A stretch of DNA of 18,736 bases from positions 1 through 18,736 of the forward strand of contig JBCBBT010000063.1 of NCBI GenBank assembly GCA_038531315.1. Reading direction: 5' to 3'. The DNA is from JAJFFW01 sp038531315 (GTDB lineage: Bacteria > Pseudomonadota > Alphaproteobacteria > Caulobacterales > Parvularculaceae). Shown here in pieces: positions 5,993-14,334 of the stretch. Positions within the stretch are counted from its first letter, which is position 1; every line of letters starts with the position of its first letter. Position numbers and translations under genes: made by a program. The notes below the pieces were generated by a model. It did not search any database. It was not told the origin of the DNA and saw only the letters and a program-made list of their open reading frames with translations.

Positions 5993-7321
5993 TTAACTTG
6001 CATTCAATGGATTTGCTGCGACCGGCGCTTTTATCGCGCCAATGAGCGTTTTTTGCTTTCTGCCCACAATCGCGACGTCGACCAACGCGCCGGGGCGTGG
6101 TTCACAAAGCGCCGGCAGTTGAACCTCGGCAAAATTGCCGAGGCGCGCACGACCGCCGGTCTCAACGATTGCTTTGTCGCGCCCGCCGATCAGGCTGTCG
6201 AGAAAGCCGGTGGTCGCCGCATCGCCGGTCTTACGGAGCTCGCTCGCGCGCTCTTTAACAACGGCGCGCGACAGTTGCGGCATGCGCGCGGCCGGCGTTC
6301 CCTCGCGCGGCGAAAACGGAAAGACATGCAGATAAGAAAGCGTCGCTTCCGTGACGATATCGACGCTGTTTTGAAACATCGCATCGGTTTCCGTTGGAAA
6401 GCCGGCAATAATATCCGCACCGAACGCGATTTCCGGTCGGCGCTTTCTAAGGTCCCGGCAAAAGTCGATCGCCTGCCGGCGCGTGTGGCGACGCTTCATC
6501 CGTTTCAGGATCATATCATCGCCCGATTGCAGAGACAGATGCAGATAGGGCGCAATGCGCGGCTCGTTTACAATCAATTCGACGAGATGATCGTCGATTT
6601 CGGCGCCGTCGATTGAGGAAAGTCGCAGTTGGTAAAGGTCCGGAACGCGCTGCAGGATCGCCGCTACGAGATCGCCCAATTTGGGCGCGCCCTCAAGATC
6701 GCCCCCCCATGACGTTATATCGACGCCGGTCAAAACAAGCTCGAGGTGACCGGCGGCCGTCAGCCGCCGCGCCTGACTGATAATCGTCTCAATAGGAACC
6801 GAGCGCGAGTTTCCTCGACCGTACGGAATGACGCAAAAAGTGCAGCGGTGATCGCAACCATTTTGAATCTGGAGAAAGGCGCGCGCGCGGTCGCCGTACC
6901 CATCGATCAAATGATTGGCGGTGTCGCGCACCGACATAATGTCGTTGACAAGAACCTTGTCTGTTGAGCCGCCTTTGCGCGAGAGCGCTGACCAGGCGGA
7001 GTTGTCGAGTTTTTCCGCATTGCCCAGAACGGCGTCAACCTCATCCATTGCCGCGAAAGCGCCGGGATCGATCTGGGCGGCGCAGCCGGTGACAATGATC
7101 TGCGCTGAGGGCCTGTTGCGGCGGGCGCGGCGAATATGCTGGCGCGTTTGACGCACCGCTTCATTCGTGACGGCGCATGAATTGACGATCACCGCGTCCT
7201 CAACGCCCGAAGCCGCCGCGAGGCCTTTTATAGCCTCGCTTTCATAGGCGTTCAGCCGGCACCCCATGGTGATGAGTTGCGGGCTGACATTCCTTTCGTT
7301 GCTGGTCTTCCGGTCGTTCAT
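5993..7321 (-). CDS. mtaB: tRNA t6A37 C2-methylthiotransferase MtaB (radical SAM)
   Basis: MtaB inserts a methylthio group at C2 of t6A37 in tRNA, giving ms2t6A and stabilising decoding of ANN codons. The 442-residue protein has the three domains of the family: an N-terminal UPF0004 domain with cluster cysteines Cys21 (TMGCRLN), Cys49 (VNSCAVT) and Cys80 (VTGCAAQ); a radical-SAM domain with Cys156-X3-Cys160-X2-Cys163 (NGCDHRCTFCVIPYGRG); and a C-terminal TRAM-like segment. The signature TCRLN-like GCRLNAYESEAI separates MtaB from MiaB and RimO. The start is ATG 7321, without a clear Shine-Dalgarno. It follows lptG by 63 bp and precedes ftsY by 17 bp. In many alphaproteobacteria dapF stands upstream; here lptG does. 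Confidence 0.95.
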   Translation of the reverse strand: MNDRKTSNERNVSPQLITMGCRLNAYESEAIKGLAAASGVEDAVIVNSCAVTNEAVRQTRQHIRRARRNRPSAQIIVTGCAAQIDPGAFAAMDEVDAVLGNAEKLDNSAWSALSRKGGSTDKVLVNDIMSVRDTANHLIDGYGDRARAFLQIQNGCDHRCTFCVIPYGRGNSRSVPIETIISQARRLTAAGHLELVLTGVDITSWGGDLEGAPKLGDLVAAILQRVPDLYQLRLSSIDGAEIDDHLVELIVNEPRIAPYLHLSLQSGDDMILKRMKRRHTRRQAIDFCRDLRKRRPEIAFGADIIAGFPTETDAMFQNSVDIVTEATLSYLHVFPFSPREGTPAARMPQLSRAVVKERASELRKTGDAATTGFLDSLIGGRDKAIVETGGRARLGNFAEVQLPALCEPRPGALVDVAIVGRKQKTLIGAIKAPVAANPLNAS

Positions 7322-7384
7322 GGCCGCCTATGTAGGGCCTTGGCGCCGGTTTGTCGAAGGGGTGGGACGTCGCGAGCGCGTTGC

Positions 7385-8485
7385 TCAGTTTTCCATCGTC
7401 ATTAAAATTGCAAATCCGACGACCATGAAGAGCGCAAAAGGAAAGAACGCTCCCAAAAAGGCTGGAATAACGCCAAGCTTCCCGAGTGCGAGCGCCATGT
7501 TTTCAAAAACGAAATACCCAAAACCGAGCGCGGCGCCGATGACCGCTCGGGTCAATTGCGCGCCCTGACGCGAGACGCCATAGCCGGCAAGCGCCCCCAG
7601 CAAAGGCATCACAAGCGTAGAAAGCGGCTTTGAAAATCTCGATAAGAATGACGTCATCGATGACGCAAGATCTGCGGCCCCGCTTTCCGCTTGCAAACCG
7701 ACCTCCTTTGCAAGCTCTGGCAGTGTTGTTCGGTCCGGTTGAGCCGAAAGCGAAAAAAGCCGGTCGGGGTTGAGGTCAACGGTCCACGGCGCTTCGCCGA
7801 CGCTTGTCGTGCGAAGCGTTTCCGCGTTGTGGTCGGTGACGGTGAACAAGCGCCAGCGCCCGTCGGTGTAAACAGCCGTCGCCGCCTCGGTAACTCCGGT
7901 TATGAGCCCGTCCGCATCAAGATGTTCAATATAGATGTTATTGAGCCGCGCGCCGTCGCCAATTCTGGCGGCGCTCCCCGCCATGATGAAGGCGTCGCCG
8001 AGGTCGAGCCGCAGGTTCGTTCGCGTTCCGTTGTCTTCGGGCAAGTCGACAGCAAAATCGTTCGCTTCCCAGTAATCGAGTTTCGCGGTGGAGGGCACGG
8101 TCACGAATTCGTGAAATGTAAAATGCGCGAAGGCGATCATCGCGCAGACGGCCCCGATCGGAAACAAGACGCGGTGGACTGACATGCCGGCGGCGCGCAT
8201 TACGGCGATTTCGCTACGGTGGTTGAGAACCGTCAGCGTGACGACAACCGACAGCAAGGCAGCGAAGGGAGCGAACTGTGTCGCAATCTGAGGCGCCCGC
8301 AAGAGAATATATTTGACGATTGAGGAAAACCCGGAGCCTTCGGCGGCCATAATCGCGGTCGATTCATTCAACAAATCGAGCATTTGCAGAATGATGATGA
8401 AAAAAGTCAGGAACGCCATGAACCGTATGGCGAATTGCCGGCCGACATAATTGATGAAGATCGTGTCGATGCGCGCCATGGCCAT
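7385..8485 (-). CDS. lptG: LPS export permease LptG
   Basis: LptG is one of the two inner-membrane permease subunits of the LptB2FG transporter that extracts lipopolysaccharide and passes it to LptC/LptA. The 366-residue product shows the YjgP/YjgQ layout: three N-terminal membrane helices (about 18-38, 62-82, 105-126), a large periplasmic beta-rich domain (about 127-290), and three C-terminal helices ending near residue 364. Typical sequence is NHRSEIAVMRAAGMSVHRVL, the cytoplasmic coupling helix that contacts LptB. Two ATGs fit, 8485 and 8479 (MAMARI or MARI), served by AGGGA just upstream. The start follows the lptF stop with a single base between (TAAAATG), so the two are translationally coupled. 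Identity as LptG rather than LptF rests on gene order and the shorter C terminus. Confidence 0.93.
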   Translation of the reverse strand: MAMARIDTIFINYVGRQFAIRFMAFLTFFIIILQMLDLLNESTAIMAAEGSGFSSIVKYILLRAPQIATQFAPFAALLSVVVTLTVLNHRSEIAVMRAAGMSVHRVLFPIGAVCAMIAFAHFTFHEFVTVPSTAKLDYWEANDFAVDLPEDNGTRTNLRLDLGDAFIMAGSAARIGDGARLNNIYIEHLDADGLITGVTEAATAVYTDGRWRLFTVTDHNAETLRTTSVGEAPWTVDLNPDRLFSLSAQPDRTTLPELAKEVGLQAESGAADLASSMTSFLSRFSKPLSTLVMPLLGALAGYGVSRQGAQLTRAVIGAALGFGYFVFENMALALGKLGVIPAFLGAFFPFALFMVVGFAILMTMEN

Positions 8486-8486
8486 T

Positions 8487-9755
8487 TTATCCCTGCCCGC
8501 CGCCCGGCGTTCGCTCTTGAAAACGTTGACCGGACGGCGGCGGCGTTGCGACTGTTGACGGGCCGAGCGCGGCGGCCGGCGCTCTACGCGTGGACGGTTC
8601 GCCGAGGACGCGCACCGGCGGCGCTTCGCGGCGCTTCATGACTTTGGCTGTCCGCGCCTGATCAATAGAGCCGCGATAAAGCAGTATACTGACAGCAAGG
8701 AAGCCGATCCACAGACCCCACATGGACACATAAGGCGATAAGACCCCGGCGCCCGCCACCACCTGGCCCCACTCTTCCAGGAGTTCATGGTAGACGATCA
8801 GGACCGCAATGCCGACAATTGGTTTGATATTCGAGGCGCGCCGCCTGCCGGTGACGCCGGTCGCGACGGCGAGAATCGGCATTACAAGAAACGTCAGCGG
8901 GTGAATAATGCGCCAGTGAAACCCTGCGCGATATTGGCTCCAGAGCGGCGCTTCGGGCCCATTATCGCGAAGGTAACGGCTTAGCTCGCCAAATGTCGCC
9001 TCGCGCTCATCGCCGCCTCGCGCCCTGAACACGGCAATCGCCGGTAGATCGACGGTGATATCGAATTCATCAAAGCTCAACGCATTGATGCGATTGCCGA
9101 CCGCATCGATTGCGATGCGGCGGCCTTTTTTCAGTTCCAACAGGATCTGGGTGACATCGGGGGATGCGGAGATTGACCCTGAAACAGCAGTGATCGTTAC
9201 TCGGGAACCGTTCGAGCGGCGTTGTTCCAGATAGACGTCTTTCGCTTCGCGCGTTTGCGTATCGATGGCGCCAAGACGGATTGTCACGTCGTCAGTAATA
9301 TCGACAAATTCACCTTGCGGGATTTTGATCCCAAGCGCGCCGCTCGTTACATCGAAACGAATTTGCTTATATGTATACTGAGCATAAGGCTGGATATATG
9401 AGACCAGAAGAAAATCAAACGCCATCAGGACGATGATAAGGCCGTAGACGGGTCGCATAAGCCGCAAGAATGAGGCGCCGGACGAGTTCAATGCGTCAAG
9501 CTCACTGGACAGCGAGAGATTTCGGAACGCCAGAAGAATGCCGATGAATGTGCCAAGCGGCAGCGCAAGGCCGAGATAATGCGGCAGAAGGTTTGCGAGC
9601 ATTCGCCACACAACGTCCACCGGGCCCTGTTCTGCGATCACGAAATCGAACAGTCGGAGCATTTGTTCGAGCAGCAACAACATGCCGGCGATACACAGGG
9701 CGAATATCAGCGGGGTCGCGATTGTCCGAAGGATATAGCGGTCGATCAAACCCAT
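8487..9755 (-). CDS. lptF: LPS export permease LptF
   Basis: LptF pairs with LptG in the lipopolysaccharide exporter. The 422-residue product starts MGLIDRYILRTIATPLIFAL and has the coupling-helix region FRNLSLSSELDALNSSGASF, a periplasmic domain from about 130 to 275 (VTSGALGIKIPQGEFVDITD), and C-terminal helices including PLTFLVMPILAVATGVTGRR. Beyond the last membrane helix it carries about 55 extra Pro/Ala/Arg-rich residues (from about 368, ending GGGQG) that look disordered and make it longer than most LptF proteins. The start is ATG 9755; no good Shine-Dalgarno is seen. It is separated by 133 bp from the membrane-protein gene upstream and by 1 bp from lptG downstream. Confidence 0.94.
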   Translation of the reverse strand: MGLIDRYILRTIATPLIFALCIAGMLLLLEQMLRLFDFVIAEQGPVDVVWRMLANLLPHYLGLALPLGTFIGILLAFRNLSLSSELDALNSSGASFLRLMRPVYGLIIVLMAFDFLLVSYIQPYAQYTYKQIRFDVTSGALGIKIPQGEFVDITDDVTIRLGAIDTQTREAKDVYLEQRRSNGSRVTITAVSGSISASPDVTQILLELKKGRRIAIDAVGNRINALSFDEFDITVDLPAIAVFRARGGDEREATFGELSRYLRDNGPEAPLWSQYRAGFHWRIIHPLTFLVMPILAVATGVTGRRRASNIKPIVGIAVLIVYHELLEEWGQVVAGAGVLSPYVSMWGLWIGFLAVSILLYRGSIDQARTAKVMKRREAPPVRVLGEPSTRRAPAAALGPSTVATPPPSGQRFQERTPGGGQG

Positions 9756-9888
9756 CGATTATGTCGGCGGCCTTGGTTCGGCGCGGCTCTTATCGCAATC
9801 GGCTCAAATCGCGCGTTGCGGCCCGCGGTGCTGCTGTTAACGGGAATTCTCTAGCGAAATCCGCGCCATGGCGAAAGGCGCGACATTG

Positions 9889-10839
9889 TCAGCCGGCTTT
9901 CGCGCCGCGCGCGAGATAAGAGGTGGCGAGAAAAAGGGTGAGATTAACCACGTGGCCGAGCGCACTTTCCGCAACCAGCATGCCGGCAATGGCCGCCTCC
10001 GGCGCGTTGGCGACGGGCGCCATGGTGAGGGCGACCCCTAGGAAGACAAGATCCTGATTAGGCATGAAGGGAATCCGTGAGATGACAAGTTGAACGGCGA
10101 TAAACAGGAGCCATGCGGAAATGGGCGACGCCGGGAGCGCCGCAGCGTACATCGCCGCGTGAAGCGCCATGATCACGGCTGTTCGCACAATGTGCAGGCC
10201 CGCAACGCGCCGCAACTTGTCGGGCGGGAGCGATAGTAGCCGGTTCCGGAACGCCAGAACGGCGAGGGACAAAATCAGCGCAATGGCGAAGGCGAGCCCA
10301 ATGAGGCCGCCCGCGCCGGGCGGCAGCGCATCGACGCCCGCGCCCAATATTCCGTTTCCGTAAAGAAGAGCGATGATCGCAACAGTCGCACTGTTTGAAA
10401 TAAGCGCCGACAAAATGTTGTTGTCCTTAACCCCTCGGAGCACAGCGCCGTCAGAAATGCCAAGCGTCCGGCGCGCCCAGAATGAGAAGAATGCCTCACC
10501 CGAATAACCAGCGACGGCGGTGTTAAAGACGCGCTTTCTCAGGAAGGCGGGAAAGTGGCGGGCCAGCGGCCTGTCCCATATCACCTCGTAGATCGCTGCT
10601 TCCGACAGCGGCAGCGCGACAAACCGCAGTGCGAAGAAAGCATAAAACCATGGTGAGGCGGGAAGGCCGGACATGACATTGCGCCAGCCGATACCGCTCA
10701 GTCGCCAGACCAGCCAGGCGACGATTAAAACGAAGATAATGAGCTGCAGGCCCGCGATGCTGCGTTTGACGGCGGGGCGCTCTGAGAACGTGGTGATTTG
10801 ATCCCGCCCTCGCCGCAAGATGTTACCGGTATCGAACAT
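9889..10839 (-). CDS. polytopic membrane protein, possible UPF0104/LPG-synthase transmembrane-like
   Basis: A 316-residue protein with about eight hydrophobic segments, starting after a basic cytoplasmic N terminus of about 30 residues. The stretch VAGYSGEAFFSFWARRTLGI, followed by a conserved-looking polar helix (LRGVKDNNILSALIS), resembles the membrane domain of UPF0104 / lysylphosphatidylglycerol-synthase-like proteins, a family that includes lipid flippases. The resemblance is by eye and weak, and no soluble synthase domain is attached. It is divergent to the GT2-GT4 pair (161 bp between start codons) and upstream of lptF, which suggests a role in glycolipid or envelope assembly. The ATG at 10839 lacks a strong Shine-Dalgarno. 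It could also be an unrelated hypothetical membrane protein. Confidence 0.75.
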   Translation of the reverse strand: MFDTGNILRRGRDQITTFSERPAVKRSIAGLQLIIFVLIVAWLVWRLSGIGWRNVMSGLPASPWFYAFFALRFVALPLSEAAIYEVIWDRPLARHFPAFLRKRVFNTAVAGYSGEAFFSFWARRTLGISDGAVLRGVKDNNILSALISNSATVAIIALLYGNGILGAGVDALPPGAGGLIGLAFAIALILSLAVLAFRNRLLSLPPDKLRRVAGLHIVRTAVIMALHAAMYAAALPASPISAWLLFIAVQLVISRIPFMPNQDLVFLGVALTMAPVANAPEAAIAGMLVAESALGHVVNLTLFLATSYLARGAKAG

Positions 10840-11000
10840 AAAGCTGTTAGCGCCTCTTTCGCGACCGCGTGCTGGTCTGGTCGCCGCGATTGGTGGGGCC
10901 GGTTTAAGCGGCCGCGATCAAGCGGCGTGCCATTAAACGGATTTTGTGGCAAATATCATCGCTGGCCAAGCCGACGCCCGTCGTCAATTTTTGCAGTCTT

Positions 11001-11837
11001 ATGAACCAAGCGCCTTTCACGCCCGCCGTTGCACGCGACGTCAAAAGCTCTAACGCGCGCCATCGCTGGGCGGTGGTGATCCCTTTCTATAATGAGGAGG
11101 ATTTTCTTGGCGCGACACTCCAGTCTCTGGGACGCCAGATCGGCGCCGACGTTTCATTGGTTCTTGTTGACAATAATTCTTCAGACGATTCACTAAATGC
11201 CGTGCACGAATTCAAACGGCGCCATCCTGATATTCCGTTAACGGTATTATCTGAAAAGACGCCCGGTAAAGCCGCCGCCATGAAAAAAGGACTTGCTGCT
11301 GTTGATGCCGACTTCACCGCTCTTGCAGATGCGGACACTTATTATCCGCCTCATTATCTGAGTGAGGCTGAACGGCTTCTTGCAAAAGACGGAACGGTCG
11401 CCGCCTTTGCTTTTGGATTGTCCGCACGCACCGGGGTGAAGCATAAAGTGGGGCGCGCCAAAGGCGTCATTGTGTCCGCCATGCTTTCAAAACAGTGCCA
11501 TACCGGCGGGTACGGGCAAACCTTTCGAAGTTCCGTTCTCAACGAAATTGGCGGCCTTGACCCGGCCCTTTGGCCTTACTGTCTCATGGATCACGAGCTT
11601 GCCCACCGCGCCGCCAAGGCGGGGAATATCGCTTACGGCGGAAATTTCTGGTGTGTCACGTCCGGGCGTCGTGCGGACCGGTCGTCCGTACGCTGGACAC
11701 TATCTGAGCGTCTATTGTACCATGTCGTACCGCATCGCTTTAAAGACTGGTTTTTTTATCAATATCTGGGCCCGCGGTTTAAAAAACGCGGGTTGACGCA
11801 GCTGAACTTGCGTGAGCGTAGCTGGGAAAGCGTATGA
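11001..11837 (+). CDS. family 2 glycosyltransferase (GT-A fold)
   Basis: A 278-residue GT2 enzyme that would transfer a sugar from a nucleotide-sugar donor in the cytoplasm. Visible motifs are AVVIPFYNEEDFLGATLQSL (24-43), LVLVDNNSSDDS (53-64), the gatekeeping TPGKAAAMKKGL, the metal-binding DAD in ALADADTYYP (110-112), and an ED-like acceptor-site motif CLMDHELAHR (194-203). No membrane segment is obvious, so it would be soluble or peripheral. ATG 11001 is preferred over TTG 10944 because the glycosyltransferase domain starts soon after; neither has a good Shine-Dalgarno. Its stop overlaps the start of the next glycosyltransferase by four bases (ATGA), so the two are coupled. Donor and acceptor are unknown. 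Confidence 0.9.
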   Translation: MNQAPFTPAVARDVKSSNARHRWAVVIPFYNEEDFLGATLQSLGRQIGADVSLVLVDNNSSDDSLNAVHEFKRRHPDIPLTVLSEKTPGKAAAMKKGLAAVDADFTALADADTYYPPHYLSEAERLLAKDGTVAAFAFGLSARTGVKHKVGRAKGVIVSAMLSKQCHTGGYGQTFRSSVLNEIGGLDPALWPYCLMDHELAHRAAKAGNIAYGGNFWCVTSGRRADRSSVRWTLSERLLYHVVPHRFKDWFFYQYLGPRFKKRGLTQLNLRERSWESV

Positions 11838-12985
11838 CCAGTGCGCCGCGACCGGATGTCGCCGTTTTCATTCCCTCCTATGTCGGCGGCGGGGCGGAGC
11901 GGCTCGCTTTCTTCATTGCTGAAGCGCTTACGGCTGCGGGGTATCGCGTTGACCTTGTTATTGCGCGCGCGCATGGCGAACTCAAAGAAAAGCCTCTTTC
12001 CGGCGTTCGGAAGATCAACCTTGACGCCGTCACTGAGATTCTCGCTGCGCCATTGTGGATTGGTTATCTCCGGCGTGAAAGGCCCCGGATGGCGCTCGCA
12101 ATGGTGCATACAGCGACGTTGACGGCAGGTATCGGCAAACGCTTGGCGCCGTCGGTTCCCGTCGTGATTGCCGTGCAGAATGCCCTGAAGCGGGCCGCTG
12201 AAAACCGGTGGTGGTTTCAGCGCATATTTGGTTTTGGATTGGAAAAGTCGCTCTACGCCAGATGTGAGAAGATGATCGCCGTATCTGACGGGTTGGCGCG
12301 AGAATGCGAAGCCGTATTCGGTTTGCCATCGCGCTCGGTCGATCATCTTTATAACCCATATCTCAGCGACGCCGCTCCCGGCCTTCCTGAGATGATGGCA
12401 ATCGATCCCGACCATGAGCGAATTTTTTCCAAACCTGTTATTCTGGGCGTCGGCCGGCTCGCCCGGCAAAAAGGATTTTCGGTTCTCATCGGCGCATTCG
12501 CCGAGATCGCACCGACTCATGACGCCAATCTTTTAATCCTCGGCGAGGGCCCCGAACGCTCTGCGCTCGAACAACAAGCAGCTGACGCAGGCCTTGGTGA
12601 TCGCGTTTTTCTTCCCGGATGGACGCCGACGCCCGCCAGCTATATGCGGCGCAGTCGGCTATTTGTGCTATCTTCGATTTTTGAGGGCTTCGGCATTGTG
12701 TGTGTTGAAGCGTTGGCGAGTGGCGTATCGATGGTTGTCGCCGATTGTCCGCATGGGCCTCGTGAAATTGTCGACGGGGGCCGTTTTGCAAGGCTTGCCG
12801 TTCCCGGCGATGCGCAGTCTCTGGCAGGAGCGATACGCGCTGCGCTCGATGAAACCGATCAAGGCGGCGCCAATGGGCTGGACGATGAACGGCGCGCCTG
12901 GCTTGAACAATTCAGCCCGGAAGCGGCGGCTGCGCGCTATCGGGAGTTGGTGCGTTCAGTGATCGGTCCGCCCGCCGCCCAATGA
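11834..12985 (+). CDS. group 4-type glycosyltransferase (GT-B fold)
   Basis: A 383-residue GT-B glycosyltransferase. The N-terminal domain opens DVAVFIPSYVGGGAERLAFF, with the glycine-rich loop and Glu-Arg common in GT4 enzymes. The C-terminal nucleotide-sugar domain contains ILGVGRLARQKGFSVLIGAF, LLILGEGPERSALEQ, VFLPGWTPTPASYMRRS and the E-X7-E motif in FEGFGIVCVEALASG. It shares the ATGA overlap with the GT2 gene upstream and so acts in the same pathway, probably synthesis of a surface glycan or glycolipid. It ends 32 bp before the convergent argG stop, and no terminator hairpin is evident there. The sugar specificity cannot be inferred. Confidence 0.92.
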   Translation: MTSAPRPDVAVFIPSYVGGGAERLAFFIAEALTAAGYRVDLVIARAHGELKEKPLSGVRKINLDAVTEILAAPLWIGYLRRERPRMALAMVHTATLTAGIGKRLAPSVPVVIAVQNALKRAAENRWWFQRIFGFGLEKSLYARCEKMIAVSDGLARECEAVFGLPSRSVDHLYNPYLSDAAPGLPEMMAIDPDHERIFSKPVILGVGRLARQKGFSVLIGAFAEIAPTHDANLLILGEGPERSALEQQAADAGLGDRVFLPGWTPTPASYMRRSRLFVLSSIFEGFGIVCVEALASGVSMVVADCPHGPREIVDGGRFARLAVPGDAQSLAGAIRAALDETDQGGANGLDDERRAWLEQFSPEAAAARYRELVRSVIGPPAAQ

Positions 12986-13017
12986 AACCGTGCCGATCAC
13001 GGACGTCGCGACGAATA

Positions 13018-14226
13018 TCAGCGCCGCCGCGCCGCCAATTTGAGGCGTAGCGCATTGAGGTTGATAAAGCCTTCGGCGTCTTTTTGATCGTAGACAGCGT
13101 CTTCTTCGAAAGTGACATGCGCCATAGAATACAAAGACTTCGGCGAGGTTCGCGCAATCACGTTCGCCGACCCCTTGAAAAGGCGTACGGTAACGTCGCC
13201 CTCAACATGTTCCTGAGACTGATCGATCAATGCCTGCAGCATTTCTCTTTCTGGCGCGAACCAGAATCCGTTGTAAATCATTTCTGCATACCGCGGCATC
13301 AACGAATCTTTCAGGTGTGCGGCTTCGCGGTCGAGCGTTATCTGCTCAATGCCCCGATGCGCTTGCAACAAGATTGCCCCGCCCGGCGTTTCGTAAACGC
13401 CCCGCGATTTCATGCCCACGAAACGGTTTTCTACAAGGTCGAGGCGACCAATGCCGTGTCGGCGGCCAAAGTCGTTGAGCTGCGTCAATAACTGCGCGGG
13501 GCTCAGGGGAGCCCCATTGATCGAAACCGCATCCCCGCGCTTAAATCCGATCACGATGTCCTCCGGCGTGTCCGGTGCGGCAACCGGATCATCCGTGCGT
13601 TGAAAGACATAGTCCGGCGCCGGCGCGCCCGGGTCCTCCAAGACTTTGCCTTCGGACGATGTATGCAAAAGGTTTGCATCAACGGAGAATGGCGCTTCGC
13701 CGCGTTTGTCTTTGGGAATTTCAATCTGATGCGCCTCAGCGAAAGCGATGAGTTTCTCGCGTGAGTTTAAGTCCCAGTCGCGCCAGGGCGCGATAACCTT
13801 GATGTCGGGATCGAGCGCATAGGCGTTGAGCTCAAAGCGAACCTGGTCATTGCCCTTGCCTGTTGCGCCATGTGCAATCGCATCCGCGCCGGTCTTTTTA
13901 GCGATTTCAACGAGCCGCTTTGCGATTAAGGGCCGCGCAATCGAGGTCCCGAGCAGGTACAGCCCCTCATATACTGTATTGGCGCGGAACATCGGAAAGA
14001 CGTAGTCGCGGACAAAGTCTTCGCGCAAATCCTCAATATAGATTTCGTTGACGCCCGCGCGTTCCGCTTTTCGGCGCGCCGGCTCCAATTCATCGCCCTG
14101 TCCAAGGTCTGCGGTAAAGGTCACAACCTCAGCGCCATGCTCGACCTGAAGCCACTTCAAGATCACGGATGTATCAAGCCCGCCTGAATAGGCGAGGACG
14201 ATTTTACTGATTTTGTTGTCGGACAT
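13018..14226 (-). CDS. argG: argininosuccinate synthase
   Basis: ArgG joins citrulline and aspartate with ATP to form argininosuccinate, the penultimate step of arginine synthesis, in the cytoplasm. The 402-residue product has the N-type ATP pyrophosphatase loop AYSGGLDTSVILKWL (12-26), the citrulline/aspartate-binding block YEGLYLLGTSIARPLIAKRL, and AHGATGKGNDQVRFEL. The length is normal. I chose ATG 14226 because AGAAGGAG lies eight bases upstream; an in-frame ATG at 14253 would add MATPEGAPI before the same start and is less likely. argH is not adjacent. It is 108 bp downstream of hemW on the same strand and may have its own promoter in that gap. Confidence 0.97.
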   Translation of the reverse strand: MSDNKISKIVLAYSGGLDTSVILKWLQVEHGAEVVTFTADLGQGDELEPARRKAERAGVNEIYIEDLREDFVRDYVFPMFRANTVYEGLYLLGTSIARPLIAKRLVEIAKKTGADAIAHGATGKGNDQVRFELNAYALDPDIKVIAPWRDWDLNSREKLIAFAEAHQIEIPKDKRGEAPFSVDANLLHTSSEGKVLEDPGAPAPDYVFQRTDDPVAAPDTPEDIVIGFKRGDAVSINGAPLSPAQLLTQLNDFGRRHGIGRLDLVENRFVGMKSRGVYETPGGAILLQAHRGIEQITLDREAAHLKDSLMPRYAEMIYNGFWFAPEREMLQALIDQSQEHVEGDVTVRLFKGSANVIARTSPKSLYSMAHVTFEEDAVYDQKDAEGFINLNALRLKLAARRR

Positions 14227-14334
14227 GATCGGCGCTCCTTCTGGCGTTGCCATAGTCGAATATTTGCGCCGCTAGAAGGATTTATTGAAGGGGTTCGCCA
14301 AAATCCATGGGGCGTTGCGCCTTGCCGACCTGGT

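Noticed and set aside
5573..6616. 347-codon plus-strand open frame across the 5' part of ftsY and the 3' part of mtaB
   Set aside because: It is antisense to two well-recognised genes, its composition is Arg/Leu/Ala-rich with no domain, and it arises from GC-rich codon bias on the opposite strand.
9860..9888. GCGCC / GGCGC dyad after the membrane-protein gene as a terminator
   Set aside because: The stem is five base pairs with a long loop and no T-run, so termination before lptF is not supported.
11150..11400. slightly AT-richer stretch in the GT2 gene as a sign of recent transfer
   Set aside because: The difference is small by eye, there are no mobile-element borders, and the adjoining GT4 gene looks like the rest of the window.
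11759..12520. 253-codon minus-strand open frame opposite the GT2/GT4 genes
   Set aside because: It is the shadow of a clear GT-B glycosyltransferase and shows no recognisable domain.
12961..12998. inverted repeat GATCGG / CCGATC at the end of the GT4 gene
   Set aside because: The arms are six bases with a 26-base loop and no T-tract; this is compatible with chance and does not look like a terminator.
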